Assembly (NCBI RefSeq): GCF_004320525.1
Contig: NZ_SIHX01000007.1
Span: 1-64,000 of the forward strand
DNA: 64,000 nucleotides
Reading direction: 5' to 3'
From: Arthrobacter sp. S39
Lineage (GTDB): Bacteria; Actinomycetota; Actinomycetes; Actinomycetales; Micrococcaceae
Positions 7,824 to 17,119 of the stretch are shown piece after piece (positions within the stretch are counted from its first letter, which is position 1; every line of letters begins with the position of its first letter). A program made the translations under genes and the position numbers. The notes below the pieces were generated by a model. The model was not told the origin of the DNA. It ran no database searches and saw nothing but the letters and a program-made list of their open reading frames with translations.

Positions 7824-7856
7824 TTTCCCTCGCTTTATCTATCCGGGGCGTCTTAC

Positions 7857-9332
7857 CTAGAAGGCGCGGAGGATGTCTTCGACGCGGGTTTTGGCGTCTC
7901 CGAAGAGCATCTGGGAGTTGTCCCGGTAGAACAGGGGGTTCTGGACTCCGGCGTAACCTGCGGCCATGGAGCGTTTGAACACGACGACGTTCTCGGCTTC
8001 CCAAACCCGCAGGACGGGCATCCCGGCGATGGGGCTGCCCGGATCCTCGGCCGCTGAGGGGTTGACAGTGTCGTTCGCGCCGATGACCAGGACCACGGAG
8101 GTGTCGCCGAGGTCGTCGTTGATTTCGTCCATTTCCAGGACGATGTCGTAGGGGACCTTGGCTTCGGCCAAAAGCACGTTCATGTGCCCGGGCAGGCGCC
8201 CTGCGACCGGGTGGATGCCGAACCTGACATTAACGCCCTTCTCGCGGAGCTGGTGGGCGAGTTCGGCCACGGGGTACTGGGCCTGCGCGACGGCCATGCC
8301 GTAGCCGGGGGTAATGACCACGGACGAGGCGTTCGCCAGCATTTCCGCGGTTGCTTCGGCCGTGATTTCGCGGTGCTCGCCCTGGTCCGCGTCGCCGCCG
8401 GTGGTCGGGGCGGCGATGCCGAAGCCGCCGGCGATCACGGAGATGAAGGACCGGTTCATGGCCTTGCACATGATGTAGGACAGGTAGGCACCGGAGGAGC
8501 CGACCAGGGCGCCGGTGATGATCAGCAGGTCGTTGTTCAGCAGGAAGCCCGCGGCTGCGGCGGCCCAGCCGGAGTAGCTGTTGAGCATGGACACGACGAC
8601 GGGCATGTCGCCGCCGCCGATGGAGGCCACGAGATGCCAGCCCAGTCCGAGGGCAAGGATGGTGACGACGATCAGGAGCCAGAGCTGGGAGTCGTTGACG
8701 TACCAGACGGTGAGGGCCACGAACGCGGCGAGGGCGCCGAGGTTGAGCGCGTTCTTGCCCGGCAGCATCAGCGGTGAGGACTTCATCCGGGCCGAGAGCT
8801 TCAGGAACGCCACGATGGAGCCGGTGAAGGTCACCGCGCCGATGAAGACGCCGATGAACACCTCGGCATGGTGGACCGCCATCAGGTCCGGGGACAACGC
8901 CGGGGCTTCGAGGTGCCCGTTCCAGCCGACCAGGACCGCGGCGAGGCCCACGAAGCTGTGCAACAGCGCGATCAGTTCGGGCATGCCGGTCATTTCCACC
9001 ACGCGGGCGCGCCAGAGCCCGATGGCCCCGCCAACCAGCACAGCGGCCAGGAGCAGGACCAAACCGGTCAGGGCAGGGCCTGTGCCCCAGGCGCCCTGGA
9101 CTGTCAGCCAGACGGTCGCGGCCAGGGCGATGACCATGCCGGTGATGCCGTACACGACGCCGGCACGGGCCTTCTCGTGCTTGCTCAGCCCGGCAAGGCT
9201 GAGAATGAACAGGACGGCAGCGACAATGTAGGCAGCCCCCGCGATGGAGTCGGCGGTCAACGGACCGGAGACGGTGTCAGACACGGTAAGGCTCCTCAAG
9301 AAAGTTCCGGTTGCTTCGGTGACGGCGCTCAT
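7857..9332 (-). CDS. pntB: NAD(P) transhydrogenase subunit beta
   Basis: This 491-residue membrane protein has an N-terminal block of about nine transmembrane helices (residues 25-290) and a C-terminal NADP(H)-binding domain (about 320-491) with the [17 protein letters not shown] and [16 protein letters not shown] motifs typical of PntB. With PntA it couples proton flow across the membrane to hydride transfer from NADH to NADP+, supplying NADPH. The start codon overlaps the pntA stop by 4 bases (ATGA). The length is slightly above that of the E. coli subunit (about 460). Confidence 0.95.
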   Translation of the reverse strand: MSAVTEATGTFLRSLTVSDTVSGPLTADSIAGAAYIVAAVLFILSLAGLSKHEKARAGVVYGITGMVIALAATVWLTVQGAWGTGPALTGLVLLLAAVLVGGAIGLWRARVVEMTGMPELIALLHSFVGLAAVLVGWNGHLEAPALSPDLMAVHHAEVFIGVFIGAVTFTGSIVAFLKLSARMKSSPLMLPGKNALNLGALAAFVALTVWYVNDSQLWLLIVVTILALGLGWHLVASIGGGDMPVVVSMLNSYSGWAAAAAGFLLNNDLLIITGALVGSSGAYLSYIMCKAMNRSFISVIAGGFGIAAPTTGGDADQGEHREITAEATAEMLANASSVVITPGYGMAVAQAQYPVAELAHQLREKGVNVRFGIHPVAGRLPGHMNVLLAEAKVPYDIVLEMDEINDDLGDTSVVLVIGANDTVNPSAAEDPGSPIAGMPVLRVWEAENVVVFKRSMAAGYAGVQNPLFYRDNSQMLFGDAKTRVEDILRAF

Positions 9333-10885
9333 GAACGGGCCTTCCCGGCCGAGAACATGGCGAGCATGCGACGGGTCACGGCGAAACCACCGAAGATGTT
9401 AATGCTGGCCAGCAGCACCGCGACCGCGGCAAGAACCTGCATCACGATGTTGTCCGAGGTAACCTGCAGCAGCGCACCGACCACGATGATCCCCGAGATC
9501 GCATTCGTCACGGACATCAGCGGGGTGTGCAGGGCGTGATGAACCTTCCCGATCACATAGAAACCGACCACGACCGAGAGCATCAGCACCGTGAAGTGCT
9601 GCGGCAGCGGCGCCGGGGCAACAGCGTTCACGAGGAACAGCGCGGCGATGCCGGCGGCGAAGAGCCCGGCCTTACCGGCGGTGCTGAGACCTGGTTTCTT
9701 CTTCGGCGCAGTACTGTCGGCGGCGGCCGAGGCGGCCGGCTTCACCACGGGTGCGGCGGAGACCTGGACCGGAGGCGGCGGCCAGGTCCTTTCGCCCTCG
9801 CGCACCACCGTCACGGAACGCTGCACCACGTCGTCGAAATCGATAGTCAGCTGGCCGTCCTTGTCCGGTGTCAGGAGCTTGAGCAGGTTCACCATGTTGG
9901 TCCCGTACAGCTGGGACGCCTGGGCCGGCAACCGGCCGGGGAGGTCGGTGTAGCCCAGGATGACCACGCCGTTGTCGGTGACCACGCGTTCCCCGGCGAC
10001 CGAGCCTTCCACGTTTCCGCCCTGGCCCGCGGCCATGTCAACGATCACACTTCCCGGCTTCATGGCGGCAACGTCCTCGGCCGTGAGCAGCTTCGGGGCA
10101 GGCCGTCCCGGGATGAGCGCGGTGGTGATGATGATGTCCACCTCCGCTGCCTGCTCGGTGTAGATTTCCGCGGCCCGCCGGTTGTACGCCTCGGACGTGG
10201 CCTTGGCGTACCCGTCGGAGGACTTCATCTCCTCCTCCACCTCCACCTTGAGGTAGGTTCCGCCGATCGACTTCACCTGATCAGCCACCTCAGGGCGCGG
10301 ATCCGTCGCCCGCACGATCGCACCCAGGCTGGACGCAGCACCAATCGCGGCCAGACCGGCAACACCGGCACCGGCGACCAGGACCTTCGCCGGCGGAACC
10401 TTGCCCGCCGCCGTCACCTGCCCGGTAAAGAACCACCCGAACTCATGAGCCGCCTCGATCACGGCCCGGTACCCGGCAATGTTCGCCATCGAACTGAGCA
10501 CATCCATCGACTGCGCGCGCGAAATACGCGGCACCGCATCCAGCGCCAGCGCCGTAATGGGACGGGCAGCCAGTGCCTCTACCAGGTCCGGACGCAAAGC
10601 CGGGCTGAGCGAACCGATCAGCGTCGCACCAGGAGCCAGCTGGCCGATTTCCTCCTCGGTGGGCGGATTAACCCGCAGCACCACCGCGGATCCCCACGCC
10701 TCATCAGCACCAACAATCAGCGCACCGGCCTCGGCATAGTCTTCATCACGGAACGTCGCGGACTCCCCCGCGCCCTTCTCGACCACAACCTCGTAACCCA
10801 ACCCCAACAACTGCTTCACCGTGGTGGGCGTTGCCGCCACCCGGCTCTCGCGACTTAACTCGGCCACAATGCCAATACGTGTCAC
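9329..10885 (-). CDS. pntA: NAD(P) transhydrogenase subunit alpha (single-chain)
   Basis: This 518-residue protein combines the NAD-binding domain I (about 1-370, with the Rossmann loop [20 protein letters not shown]) and the short membrane domain with four helices (about 410-518). It is therefore the undivided alpha subunit, as in E. coli, not the split PntAA/PntAB form seen in many actinobacteria. The start was placed at the GTG at 10885, because GAGGAG sits 6-7 bases upstream and homology begins with [21 protein letters not shown] longer in-frame start at 10981 adds a non-homologous leader. It is the first gene of the pntAB pair. Confidence 0.95.
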   Translation of the reverse strand: MTRIGIVAELSRESRVAATPTTVKQLLGLGYEVVVEKGAGESATFRDEDYAEAGALIVGADEAWGSAVVLRVNPPTEEEIGQLAPGATLIGSLSPALRPDLVEALAARPITALALDAVPRISRAQSMDVLSSMANIAGYRAVIEAAHEFGWFFTGQVTAAGKVPPAKVLVAGAGVAGLAAIGAASSLGAIVRATDPRPEVADQVKSIGGTYLKVEVEEEMKSSDGYAKATSEAYNRRAAEIYTEQAAEVDIIITTALIPGRPAPKLLTAEDVAAMKPGSVIVDMAAGQGGNVEGSVAGERVVTDNGVVILGYTDLPGRLPAQASQLYGTNMVNLLKLLTPDKDGQLTIDFDDVVQRSVTVVREGERTWPPPPVQVSAAPVVKPAASAAADSTAPKKKPGLSTAGKAGLFAAGIAALFLVNAVAPAPLPQHFTVLMLSVVVGFYVIGKVHHALHTPLMSVTNAISGIIVVGALLQVTSDNIVMQVLAAVAVLLASINIFGGFAVTRRMLAMFSAGKARS

Positions 10886-10966
10886 GTTCGCTCCTCTTCC
10901 ACACAAAAATCCCGGCACGCGATACCGCGGCCGGGCGAACCCACGTTGGTTCATTTCCGTCAGACA

Positions 10967-10996
10967 GGACCCGTCAGCCAAGAAGCTGGCGGGTCC
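10967..10996. other. hairpin in the region upstream of pntA
   Basis: A stem of about 12 bp with one mismatch (GGACCCGTCAGC paired with GCTGGCGGGTCC) lies 82 bases before the pntA start. It could sit in the pnt leader as a control element, or terminate read-through from the right. The remaining 262 bases to 11258 hold nothing I can support beyond a doubtful 50-codon plus-strand frame. Confidence 0.3.
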
Positions 10997-11258
10997 CTAA
11001 AACTCCTGTTCAGTATGCCTTAGTGCCGGTGATAAACGTTTTCCATTACGACGGCGGACGCGCAGAAGGGCTGGCCGGACGAGGGCACTTTCTCCCCCTG
11101 TGCGACGGACCCGTGATCTTCCACAATCTGGATGTCATGTGGGATGACACCGGAGACGGTGCGCAAACCGGCTAGGCAGGACATGGCTCCCGTAAGTTCC
11201 CGTTCCGGGGCGGGCCGGTGGCGGCGCGGGCCTGGTTTTTGATCTCAGCAGCCTGTGG

Positions 11259-11921
11259 CTAGCGGCGGACAAGCCGCCACAGTGACGTGACCTCGGCCGT
11301 GCGCGCCTCGAACAGTGGATCGTCGCGGTCCGATGCCTTCGGATGCGTTGGCTTGGTGTCCAGCCGTTCCACGACCTTCAGCCCGGCCTCCGTGATGGCG
11401 GTCAGCAGATCCTCACGCGTCCGCAGGCCAAGGTGTTCGGCCAGGTCGGAGAGGACAAGCCAGCCCTCACCGTCCGGCTCCAGGTGGTCGGGGAGTTCGT
11501 TCAGGAAGCGGAACAGCATCCTGCTCCCGGGGTCGTAGACGGCGTTGTCCAGGGACGAATGCGGCGTGGCAGGAATCCAGGGCGGGTTGCACACGATGAG
11601 CGGTGCCCGTCCGGGCGGGAACATGTCGGTCAGGACCGCCTCGGCACGGTCTTCGACACCGAGGTTCCGGAAATTCTCGGCGGCGCAGGCGATGGCACGC
11701 GGCTCATTGTCCGTGGCCACCACGCGGCGGACGCCGCGGCGGGCAAGGACGGCAGCGAGCACCCCGGTGCCGGTCCCGACGTCGAACGCCAGCGTGTCAG
11801 AAGGAAGCGGCGCGGCGGCCACGAGATCCACATACTCACTCCGGGCGGGGAAGAACGTGCCGTAGTGCGGGTGGATACGGTCCTGCAGGGCATCGACGTA
11901 ACATCGGATACGAAGCCTCAT
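11259..11921 (-). CDS. truncated methyltransferase copy retaining the catalytic domain
   Basis: This frame encodes 220 residues. All but the first seven duplicate the C-terminal half of the full-length methyltransferase at 12897-14063. The whole class I SAM-binding domain is kept, with FDVGTGTGVLAAVLARRG for SAM and the catalytic NPPW motif, while about 175 N-terminal residues are missing. An ATG at 11921 created by the junction sequence gives it a new start, so it may still be expressed. It is best regarded as a partial gene left by recombination. The 630-bp match is about 99 percent, so the event is recent or the copies are kept alike by gene conversion. Confidence 0.8.
   Translation of the reverse strand: MRLRIRCYVDALQDRIHPHYGTFFPARSEYVDLVAAAPLPSDTLAFDVGTGTGVLAAVLARRGVRRVVATDNEPRAIACAAENFRNLGVEDRAEAVLTDMFPPGRAPLIVCNPPWIPATPHSSLDNAVYDPGSRMLFRFLNELPDHLEPDGEGWLVLSDLAEHLGLRTREDLLTAITEAGLKVVERLDTKPTHPKASDRDDPLFEARTAEVTSLWRLVRR
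11272..11901. repeat. 630-bp direct repeat, copy 1 (methyltransferase 3' part)
   Basis: This copy matches 12910-13539 without gaps at a constant offset of 1638 bases. I count fewer than ten mismatches. Identity ends abruptly after GCATCGACGTAA. The two copies face the same way and bracket the ketopantoate-reductase-like gene. Recombination between them would delete that gene cleanly. Confidence 0.9.
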
Positions 11922-11983
11922 CAGCTGTTTACTGGCTGCTCAGTCTGCTGAACATCCCTGAACACCCGGAAAGGTATGCACCC

Positions 11984-12880
11984 ATGCGGATACTCGTCGT
12001 CGGAGCCGGAGCCACAGGCGGGGCGTTCGGTACGCTCCTGCAGGAAGCGGGGCGGGATGTCACCTATTTGGTGCGGCCGCGCAAGCAGGAGGTCCTTCGC
12101 CGCGACGGGTTGCGCTTCATCTCCCCCACCGCTGACCGGACGCACCCGGTGAAAACCATCACGGCACCGGACGGGTCGGAGGCCTTCGATCTGATCCTGG
12201 TCACGGTCAAAGCCACCGCGTTCGACGGCGTCCTCGGCGAGCTTGGCGCTTTCGTCGGGCCTGGGACCAGCATCGTTCCCATCCTCAACGGCATGGCCCA
12301 TGTGGACCGGCTTGAGCAGCTGTACCCGGGCCAGGTGCTGGGCGGCCTGGCCCGGATCGTCGCCACCCTCGACGGCGATGTGGTCCGCCAGCAGGTGCCC
12401 CTCACTTCGCTCATGGTGGGCGGGCTGAACGGAAACCCTGTCCCCACGGATATTTCCGAGGCGCTGGACGTGCCCGCCGTCGGCTTCTCGGTAGTGGACG
12501 ACGTATTGGGCGCACTGTGGGACAAATGGGCCTTCATCGCTGCCGCGGGGATAGTCAATTGCCTGTTCCGGGCGCCGGTGGGACGGATCATCGAGGCCGG
12601 CGGGCAGTCCAGGATCCTGGAGGCCATCAGCGAAACCGAAGCGGTGGCCGCCGCTGCAGGACATCCCGTTTCCGACGCCGCTCACGCACAGGCGGTCGGC
12701 ATACTCACCGAGCCGGGATCGGGCTTCACGTCCTCCCTGTACCGGGACCTCAGCGCCGGGCTGCCCTCGGAAGCCGAGCACATCCTCGGCGACCTCGCAC
12801 GCAGGGCCCGCAGCCTCAACGTCCCGACGCCGCTGCTGGACCTCACCCTCATCCAGATCAGGGCCGGCCTGCAGCGCTGA
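11984..12880 (+). CDS. 2-dehydropantoate 2-reductase family protein
   Basis: This 298-residue protein has an N-terminal NAD(P)-binding Rossmann domain (MRILVVGAGATGGAFGTLL, residues 1-19) and a C-terminal helical domain of the ketopantoate reductase/ApbA family. A conserved lysine is present in the VTVKAT segment, and GALWDKWAFIAAAGIVNCL aligns with the family's second domain. It would reduce a 2-oxo acid, classically ketopantoate to pantoate in the pathway to coenzyme A. AAGG lies about 10 bases before the ATG. It sits alone between two copies of a methyltransferase 3' end and runs against both, so it looks like imported cargo. The organism probably has another panE, so a different substrate is possible. 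Confidence 0.85.
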   Translation: MRILVVGAGATGGAFGTLLQEAGRDVTYLVRPRKQEVLRRDGLRFISPTADRTHPVKTITAPDGSEAFDLILVTVKATAFDGVLGELGAFVGPGTSIVPILNGMAHVDRLEQLYPGQVLGGLARIVATLDGDVVRQQVPLTSLMVGGLNGNPVPTDISEALDVPAVGFSVVDDVLGALWDKWAFIAAAGIVNCLFRAPVGRIIEAGGQSRILEAISETEAVAAAAGHPVSDAAHAQAVGILTEPGSGFTSSLYRDLSAGLPSEAEHILGDLARRARSLNVPTPLLDLTLIQIRAGLQR

Positions 12881-12896
12881 CGGACGTTGCCCCGGA

Positions 12897-14063
12897 CTAC
12901 AGCCGAACTAGCCGCCACAGCGACGTGACCTCGGCCGTGCGCGCCTCGAACAGTGGATCGTCGCGGTCCGATGCCTTCGGATGCGTTGGCTTGGTGTCCA
13001 GCCGTTCCACGACCTTCAGCCCAGCCGCCGTGATGGCGGCCAGCAGATCCTCACGCGTCCGCAGGCCAAGGTGTTCGGCCAGGTCGGAGAGGACAAGCCA
13101 GCCCTCACCGTCCGGCTCCAGGTGGTCGGGGAGTTCGTTCAGGAAGCGGAACAGCATCCTGCTCCCGGGGTCGTAGACGGCGTTGTCCAGGGACGAATGC
13201 GGCGTGGCAGGAATCCAGGGCGGGTTGCACACGATGAGCGGTGCCCGTCCGGGCGGGAACATGTCGGTCAGGACCGCCTCGGCACGGTCTTCGACACCGA
13301 GGTTCCGGAAATTCTCGGCGGCGCAGGCGATGGCACGCGGCTCATTGTCCGTGGCCACCACGCGGCGGACGCCGCGGCGGGCAAGGACGGCAGCGAGCAC
13401 CCCGGTGCCGGTCCCGACGTCGAACGCCAGCGTGTCAGAAGGAAGCGGCGCGGCGGCCACGAGATCCACATACTCACTCCGCGTGGGGAAGAACGTGCCG
13501 TAGTGCGGGTGGATGCGGTCCTGCAGGGCATCGACGTAAATGCCCTTCTTCCGCCACTCGTGGGCGCCGATGGCCCCCACCAGCTCATGCAGCGACACCA
13601 CGGAGGATTCGCCAACATCACCGTAGGCTTCGGCGGCGGCCTCCCCGATGTCGGGCGCGCGGCGCAGCGGCACCACCGGGCCTGGATCAAGGGGAATCAG
13701 CAGCAGGCCGAGAATACGGGCACGGTGCGAGGCTGACTGGCGGTGACGGTAGAACTTCTCGGCCGGAGTCGCTGCGGTATCCTTCTTTCCGGCACCTACC
13801 CGCCGGTCCAGGGCGTTGAGGATCTGCCGGGCGTTGTGGAAGTCACCGTGCCAGAGCATCGCGATCCCCTGCGACGCCATCCGGTTCGCCTCATCGGCCG
13901 TGAGGGAGTCGTCGACCACTTCAACGCGCGTCGGCGCCGGCCTGCCGTTCGCCGAACGCCACCGCGCGGTCATGCTCTCACCGGCCTCGGCCCACGTCAC
14001 GACGGCGGGATCATCCACCGCAGCTGCGCGCTCGGGCTTGCGGGCCGGCGTCGGGATTCCCAA
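12897..14063 (-). CDS. class I SAM-dependent methyltransferase, full-length
   Basis: This 388-residue protein has an unassigned N-terminal region of about 190 residues (EANRMASQGIAMLWHGDFHN) followed by a Rossmann methyltransferase domain with FDVGTGTGVLAAVLARRG (SAM) and CNPPW. NPPW/NPPY motifs occur in N-methyltransferases acting on amide or amino groups of bases or glutamine, including RsmC- and PrmB-type enzymes, so an rRNA or protein target is plausible. The longest frame starts at a TTG (14063) with no good ribosome site, so the true start is uncertain. Its last 630 bases are duplicated at 11272-11901. Confidence 0.8.
   Translation of the reverse strand: MGIPTPARKPERAAAVDDPAVVTWAEAGESMTARWRSANGRPAPTRVEVVDDSLTADEANRMASQGIAMLWHGDFHNARQILNALDRRVGAGKKDTAATPAEKFYRHRQSASHRARILGLLLIPLDPGPVVPLRRAPDIGEAAAEAYGDVGESSVVSLHELVGAIGAHEWRKKGIYVDALQDRIHPHYGTFFPTRSEYVDLVAAAPLPSDTLAFDVGTGTGVLAAVLARRGVRRVVATDNEPRAIACAAENFRNLGVEDRAEAVLTDMFPPGRAPLIVCNPPWIPATPHSSLDNAVYDPGSRMLFRFLNELPDHLEPDGEGWLVLSDLAEHLGLRTREDLLAAITAAGLKVVERLDTKPTHPKASDRDDPLFEARTAEVTSLWRLVRL
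12910..13539. repeat. 630-bp direct repeat, copy 2 (within the full methyltransferase gene)
   Basis: This is the partner of 11272-11901, at an offset of 1638 bases with no gaps. The mismatches cluster near both ends, for example around 13022-13041 and 13483-13517. That pattern suggests gene conversion in the middle or mixed ancestry at the ends. Confidence 0.9.
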
Positions 14064-14297
14064 GGGAGCTGGCGTGTCGGTAGTGATAAGGATCCAATCC
14101 CAGCGTCAGAGGAGCCGATCGGCGGCTGACGATTGCGGCGGTGATCCACGACATGGAAGGCGACGGCCCAGGATTCCGGACCGTCATCCGGCCGCGAACC
14201 GAGCGTGGTTGATGGCCGCTTTAGCCATTCAACCTGCCTCCTCAGGATACAGGTGCGCCGTGGCGGGCGCCCGCTGGCCGACCGGGCACCGAAGGGA

Positions 14298-15041
14298 TCA
14301 GGCATGCCAGGCGACTGCATTCCGGATAAAGGCGGCGATGCGCTGGACGGAAGCATCGCCAGAAGGGGGACCAGCCAGATACGTTGCCGCCGCGTCGCGC
14401 ACACACTCATCCAATTCCGGCCACGATATCCAGCAGAAGACTTCCGGTATGTGCGCCATTAGCCCGGACGCGGAAGGGAGCGTAGGGTCGCCGACACGGT
14501 CCAAGACGGGGCCAAGGAATCGTCCCACAGCTTCGGCAATTTCGAGTTGGCCGTGGCCTTTGACGCGAACCGGCGGCGTAACCCCCAAAAGGAAAAGAAG
14601 AGGGGTAGCGGAGCCGGCTTTGGACATAAGCGAGATGTATTCCCGGGCCAGTTGTTCCGGCTGGAAACTACCGTACCTGATCCGTTTGGCTTCAACGAGC
14701 GTGTATGTGCTCGGAGTCTCGAAAATAGCGTCAGGCTGGACAACCAATTTCGCGTTGCGGCCATTCGAACCGAGACTGGAATCGCCTGGAAGAAAATGCA
14801 TCCGCAATTCCTCCGCCTCAGCGGCAAGCTGGTTCCGGGCCTCATCGGCACCGTGCGCCGCCCGGATGACATCTCCCAGGAAGTGGGTTCTGGGCAAAAA
14901 ATCCAGGCCTACAAGCACTTCTGCGGTCAAGACATTTTCACGTCCCTGCCCACCGGCCCTATAGTCTCTGGCTTTCTCCCACGAAATTTCTTCGAGGAGC
15001 TTGCCCACAATTGAGCTGGACGCGGGGGATGAAATTTCCAA
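14298..15041 (-). CDS. putative PD-(D/E)XK-type nuclease, orphan
   Basis: This 247-residue protein matches no named family. It does show the layout of a PD-(D/E)XK nuclease: a possible motif I glutamate (E41), D104 in VVQPDAIFE, then E117 and K119 in TLVEAKRIRYGSFQ, and a Q130...Y135 helix (QPEQLAREY) like the QxxxY motif of RecB-type folds. The start was set at a TTG at 15041 because AGGAGG lies 7 bases upstream; the longer frame upstream would bury this site. No methyltransferase with target-recognition features or helicase is adjacent, apart from the unrelated methyltransferase downstream. Base composition is lower in GC than its neighbours. A defence or repair function is possible but unproven. 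Confidence 0.55.
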   Translation of the reverse strand: MEISSPASSSIVGKLLEEISWEKARDYRAGGQGRENVLTAEVLVGLDFLPRTHFLGDVIRAAHGADEARNQLAAEAEELRMHFLPGDSSLGSNGRNAKLVVQPDAIFETPSTYTLVEAKRIRYGSFQPEQLAREYISLMSKAGSATPLLFLLGVTPPVRVKGHGQLEIAEAVGRFLGPVLDRVGDPTLPSASGLMAHIPEVFCWISWPELDECVRDAAATYLAGPPSGDASVQRIAAFIRNAVAWHA

Positions 15042-15257
15042 GTAGTTCCTCCTCGACACGACGTGGCTATCTTGCCGTGACAGTAACCCACTAACTCGGG
15101 GACAGGACCGAAACACGCAGAGCAGGCACTTCAAGCCACCACACTTTACAACCGAATAAGTCCCGGGGGCCACGAGCCAAACTGCGCTGGGCGGTTTCCA
15201 ACGGCTCGATTTGGAGACGTATAGACCCGCTCCGCCAGACGGGTGTACTTTTCAGCT

Positions 15258-15884
15258 GTGGAAGGCTTCAGGCGCCCTTCGGACGCCGGCCGCGAGTTTC
15301 AAGAGCTCCGCAGGCGGGCATACGGTCCGGATCCAGACATCAGTGTCGACCCTCCAGGCCTAGCGAGGTTGCACGAACTTGATTCGGAGGCCCCCGTGGA
15401 CGCTGCCTCGATAGAACATCCGCTGCCAAGGTGGAGTCGCTTGTACTGGGCCGGTGCCGCACTGGTCCTCGCGGGAGGGATCGTTACGACGACCCTGCTG
15501 TTATCCGAGCCGCGTCCTGATGCCACTCTTCATCCGAGCGGGGCCGCGGTCGATAACCGGCTCCCCGGACTGCTGCTTAGGGGAGCACCCCTGTTGAAGA
15601 TCGAGGCTTCAACCCTCCGCGGATACGGGCCGTATCTCGGTCTCGAGATCTATTCCGGGGTGAACGCGTTCGGCTCGCCGTGTCTGGTGGCACTGCACCG
15701 GGCGAGCGGTAATCTCTCAGACGTTCGCTGTGCTCCGGCTCCAGCAGATCTCATGATGGACGTCGCCTCATCCCGGGATGGGTTTGAAGGATTCGAAGGA
15801 CGCGCCGGTGACGGCATCATCCGATTCGTACTTCGTGACGACACGGTTGATGCTTACGTCTACCTCATCCCGGAGGCGGGCTGA
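15258..15884 (+). CDS. single-pass membrane protein, first of a paralogous pair
   Basis: About 208 residues from a GTG at 15258; a GTG at 15243 is the alternative. The N-terminus carries a cytoplasmic motif (REFQELRRRAYG, then DPPGLARLHELD) shared with the next gene. One transmembrane helix (about residues 63-83, YWAGAALVLAGGIVTTTLLL) and an extracellular C-terminal domain follow, with a cysteine pair in GSPCLVALHR...DVRCAP. I do not recognise the family. Its stop overlaps the next ATG by one base, so the two are co-translated and probably interact. Confidence 0.65.
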   Translation: MEGFRRPSDAGREFQELRRRAYGPDPDISVDPPGLARLHELDSEAPVDAASIEHPLPRWSRLYWAGAALVLAGGIVTTTLLLSEPRPDATLHPSGAAVDNRLPGLLLRGAPLLKIEASTLRGYGPYLGLEIYSGVNAFGSPCLVALHRASGNLSDVRCAPAPADLMMDVASSRDGFEGFEGRAGDGIIRFVLRDDTVDAYVYLIPEAG

Positions 15885-16690
15885 TGGACCCATCCTCACC
15901 CCGGTCCGACGCTGAGCGCGAGCTGGACGAGCTCCGCAGGAGGGCATACGGTCGGCAGGCAGATATCCAGTCCGACCCTGCAGCACTGGTAAGACTGGCG
16001 GAACTGGAGGCGGCACGCACTGCGAGTCTTCGCGCCGCCGCCGGCACCGAAGTCACAGCACCCGCTGCAGCCCCGGATTCCGGGTCAGTTGCTCACTCCA
16101 CCTGGAACACATTCATTGAAGAATGGCCGGAACCAGCAACCAGCATCGCACCCGTGGCGGAGCCCAGCACTGGATTGATGTCCTCAGCCTGGCGTCGTCG
16201 CATTGCGACACAAGTCCGCCGTTACTCATTTACGGCCACCGCGCTGGCAGTCTTTGTTGCCGTCTTTGTTGCCGCTGTGTTCACCGTGGCATGGATCGTT
16301 AGACCGCATCCCGATGCCACGTTGCGTCCGATCGCAGACGAGGCTGACACCGCCGTTTTCACAATGCTGTCGTTCCTCTCAACGCTGGAATTCCCTTGGG
16401 GGGAAGCTGCCGGCCAATCCAGCTTCCGCGGCTATCAACAGTATCGGGGATTCGAACCCTGGTTCTTCGTGGACGGACGGGGCTACCGGTGCTTCATGCT
16501 CATCGATCGTTCCGGTCCTTTTGTTGACGGCGCCAATTGTGTGCCGCCCGGGGTCGATCTTTTTGCAGACGTCGGCGGGCAAACCCATTCGGGTGATGAT
16601 GCCGTGATGGGCCTCCCGAAGGGGAGCGTCGTCCGGTTCCACTACCGCGGCGACTCCGTAGACGTCTTCCTCTACCCCTCGTCGTCGTAG
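15884..16690 (+). CDS. single-pass membrane protein, second of a paralogous pair
   Basis: This 268-residue paralogue of the preceding protein repeats the motif ERELDELRRRAYGRQADI and DPAALVRLAELE near the N-terminus. A longer linker, a membrane helix (about 115-140, TATALAVFVAVFVAAVFTVA) and an external domain follow, with the same cysteine spacing (YRCFMLIDRSG...ANCVPP) and the same ending (VVRFHYRGDSVDVFLY versus IIRFVLRDDTVDAYVY). The pair arose by tandem duplication followed by strong divergence. The function is unknown. Confidence 0.7.
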   Translation: MDPSSPRSDAERELDELRRRAYGRQADIQSDPAALVRLAELEAARTASLRAAAGTEVTAPAAAPDSGSVAHSTWNTFIEEWPEPATSIAPVAEPSTGLMSSAWRRRIATQVRRYSFTATALAVFVAVFVAAVFTVAWIVRPHPDATLRPIADEADTAVFTMLSFLSTLEFPWGEAAGQSSFRGYQQYRGFEPWFFVDGRGYRCFMLIDRSGPFVDGANCVPPGVDLFADVGGQTHSGDDAVMGLPKGSVVRFHYRGDSVDVFLYPSSS

Positions 16691-16777
16691 GCAGAATGAG
16701 GCTCTGAAACCGCCCTGCTGCCGTGCCAGGTTCGTGGCGACGAGCCGCCTATAACTGTTTTGGCGGAAGCCTCGGCT

Positions 16778-17119
16778 TCAGACCCGGCCATCAAGTAGGC
16801 GGATCTGTTCGCGCAGCTGGCCCTCCACGGCGTGAATGTTCTTCAGCCGGACCGTTGAGAAGGCAAACACCGCAACCCCCAATGTTGCGGTGGCCACGGC
16901 GCAATAGAGGAAAAAGAAGCGCCCTGCGGGATCACGGAGGATACCGTAGCCATCTATGAGGATAACCACCGCGGTCCCGGCCCGCAGAGCCCGGAGGGCC
17001 AGCGAATACGCACTCCCCTGTTGTGCGAGCTCAACTGGCCAGTCACAGAACAGACTGGCCAGTGGCAGGGCTCCGGAGCGGACTGCGTATTTCAGCTGGT
17101 CCTGGTGTTCTTCCGGCAT
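16778..17119 (-). CDS. small two-helix membrane protein, hypothetical
   Basis: From the ATG at 17119 this gives 113 residues. Two hydrophobic segments (LRAGTAVVILIDGYGILR and FFFLYCAVATATLGVAVFAF) are followed by a charged tail (KNIHAVEGQLREQIRLLDG). No ribosome site is obvious and the family is not recognised. Codon use fits a real gene better than the overlapping frames do. Confidence 0.45.
   Translation of the reverse strand: MPEEHQDQLKYAVRSGALPLASLFCDWPVELAQQGSAYSLALRALRAGTAVVILIDGYGILRDPAGRFFFLYCAVATATLGVAVFAFSTVRLKNIHAVEGQLREQIRLLDGRV

Noticed and set aside
11022-11175. Short plus-strand frame from a GTG (about 50 codons) in the gap upstream of pntA
   Set aside because: There is no ribosome site, no recognisable family and no coupling to neighbours. 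The frame also runs back as an antisense frame into pntA.
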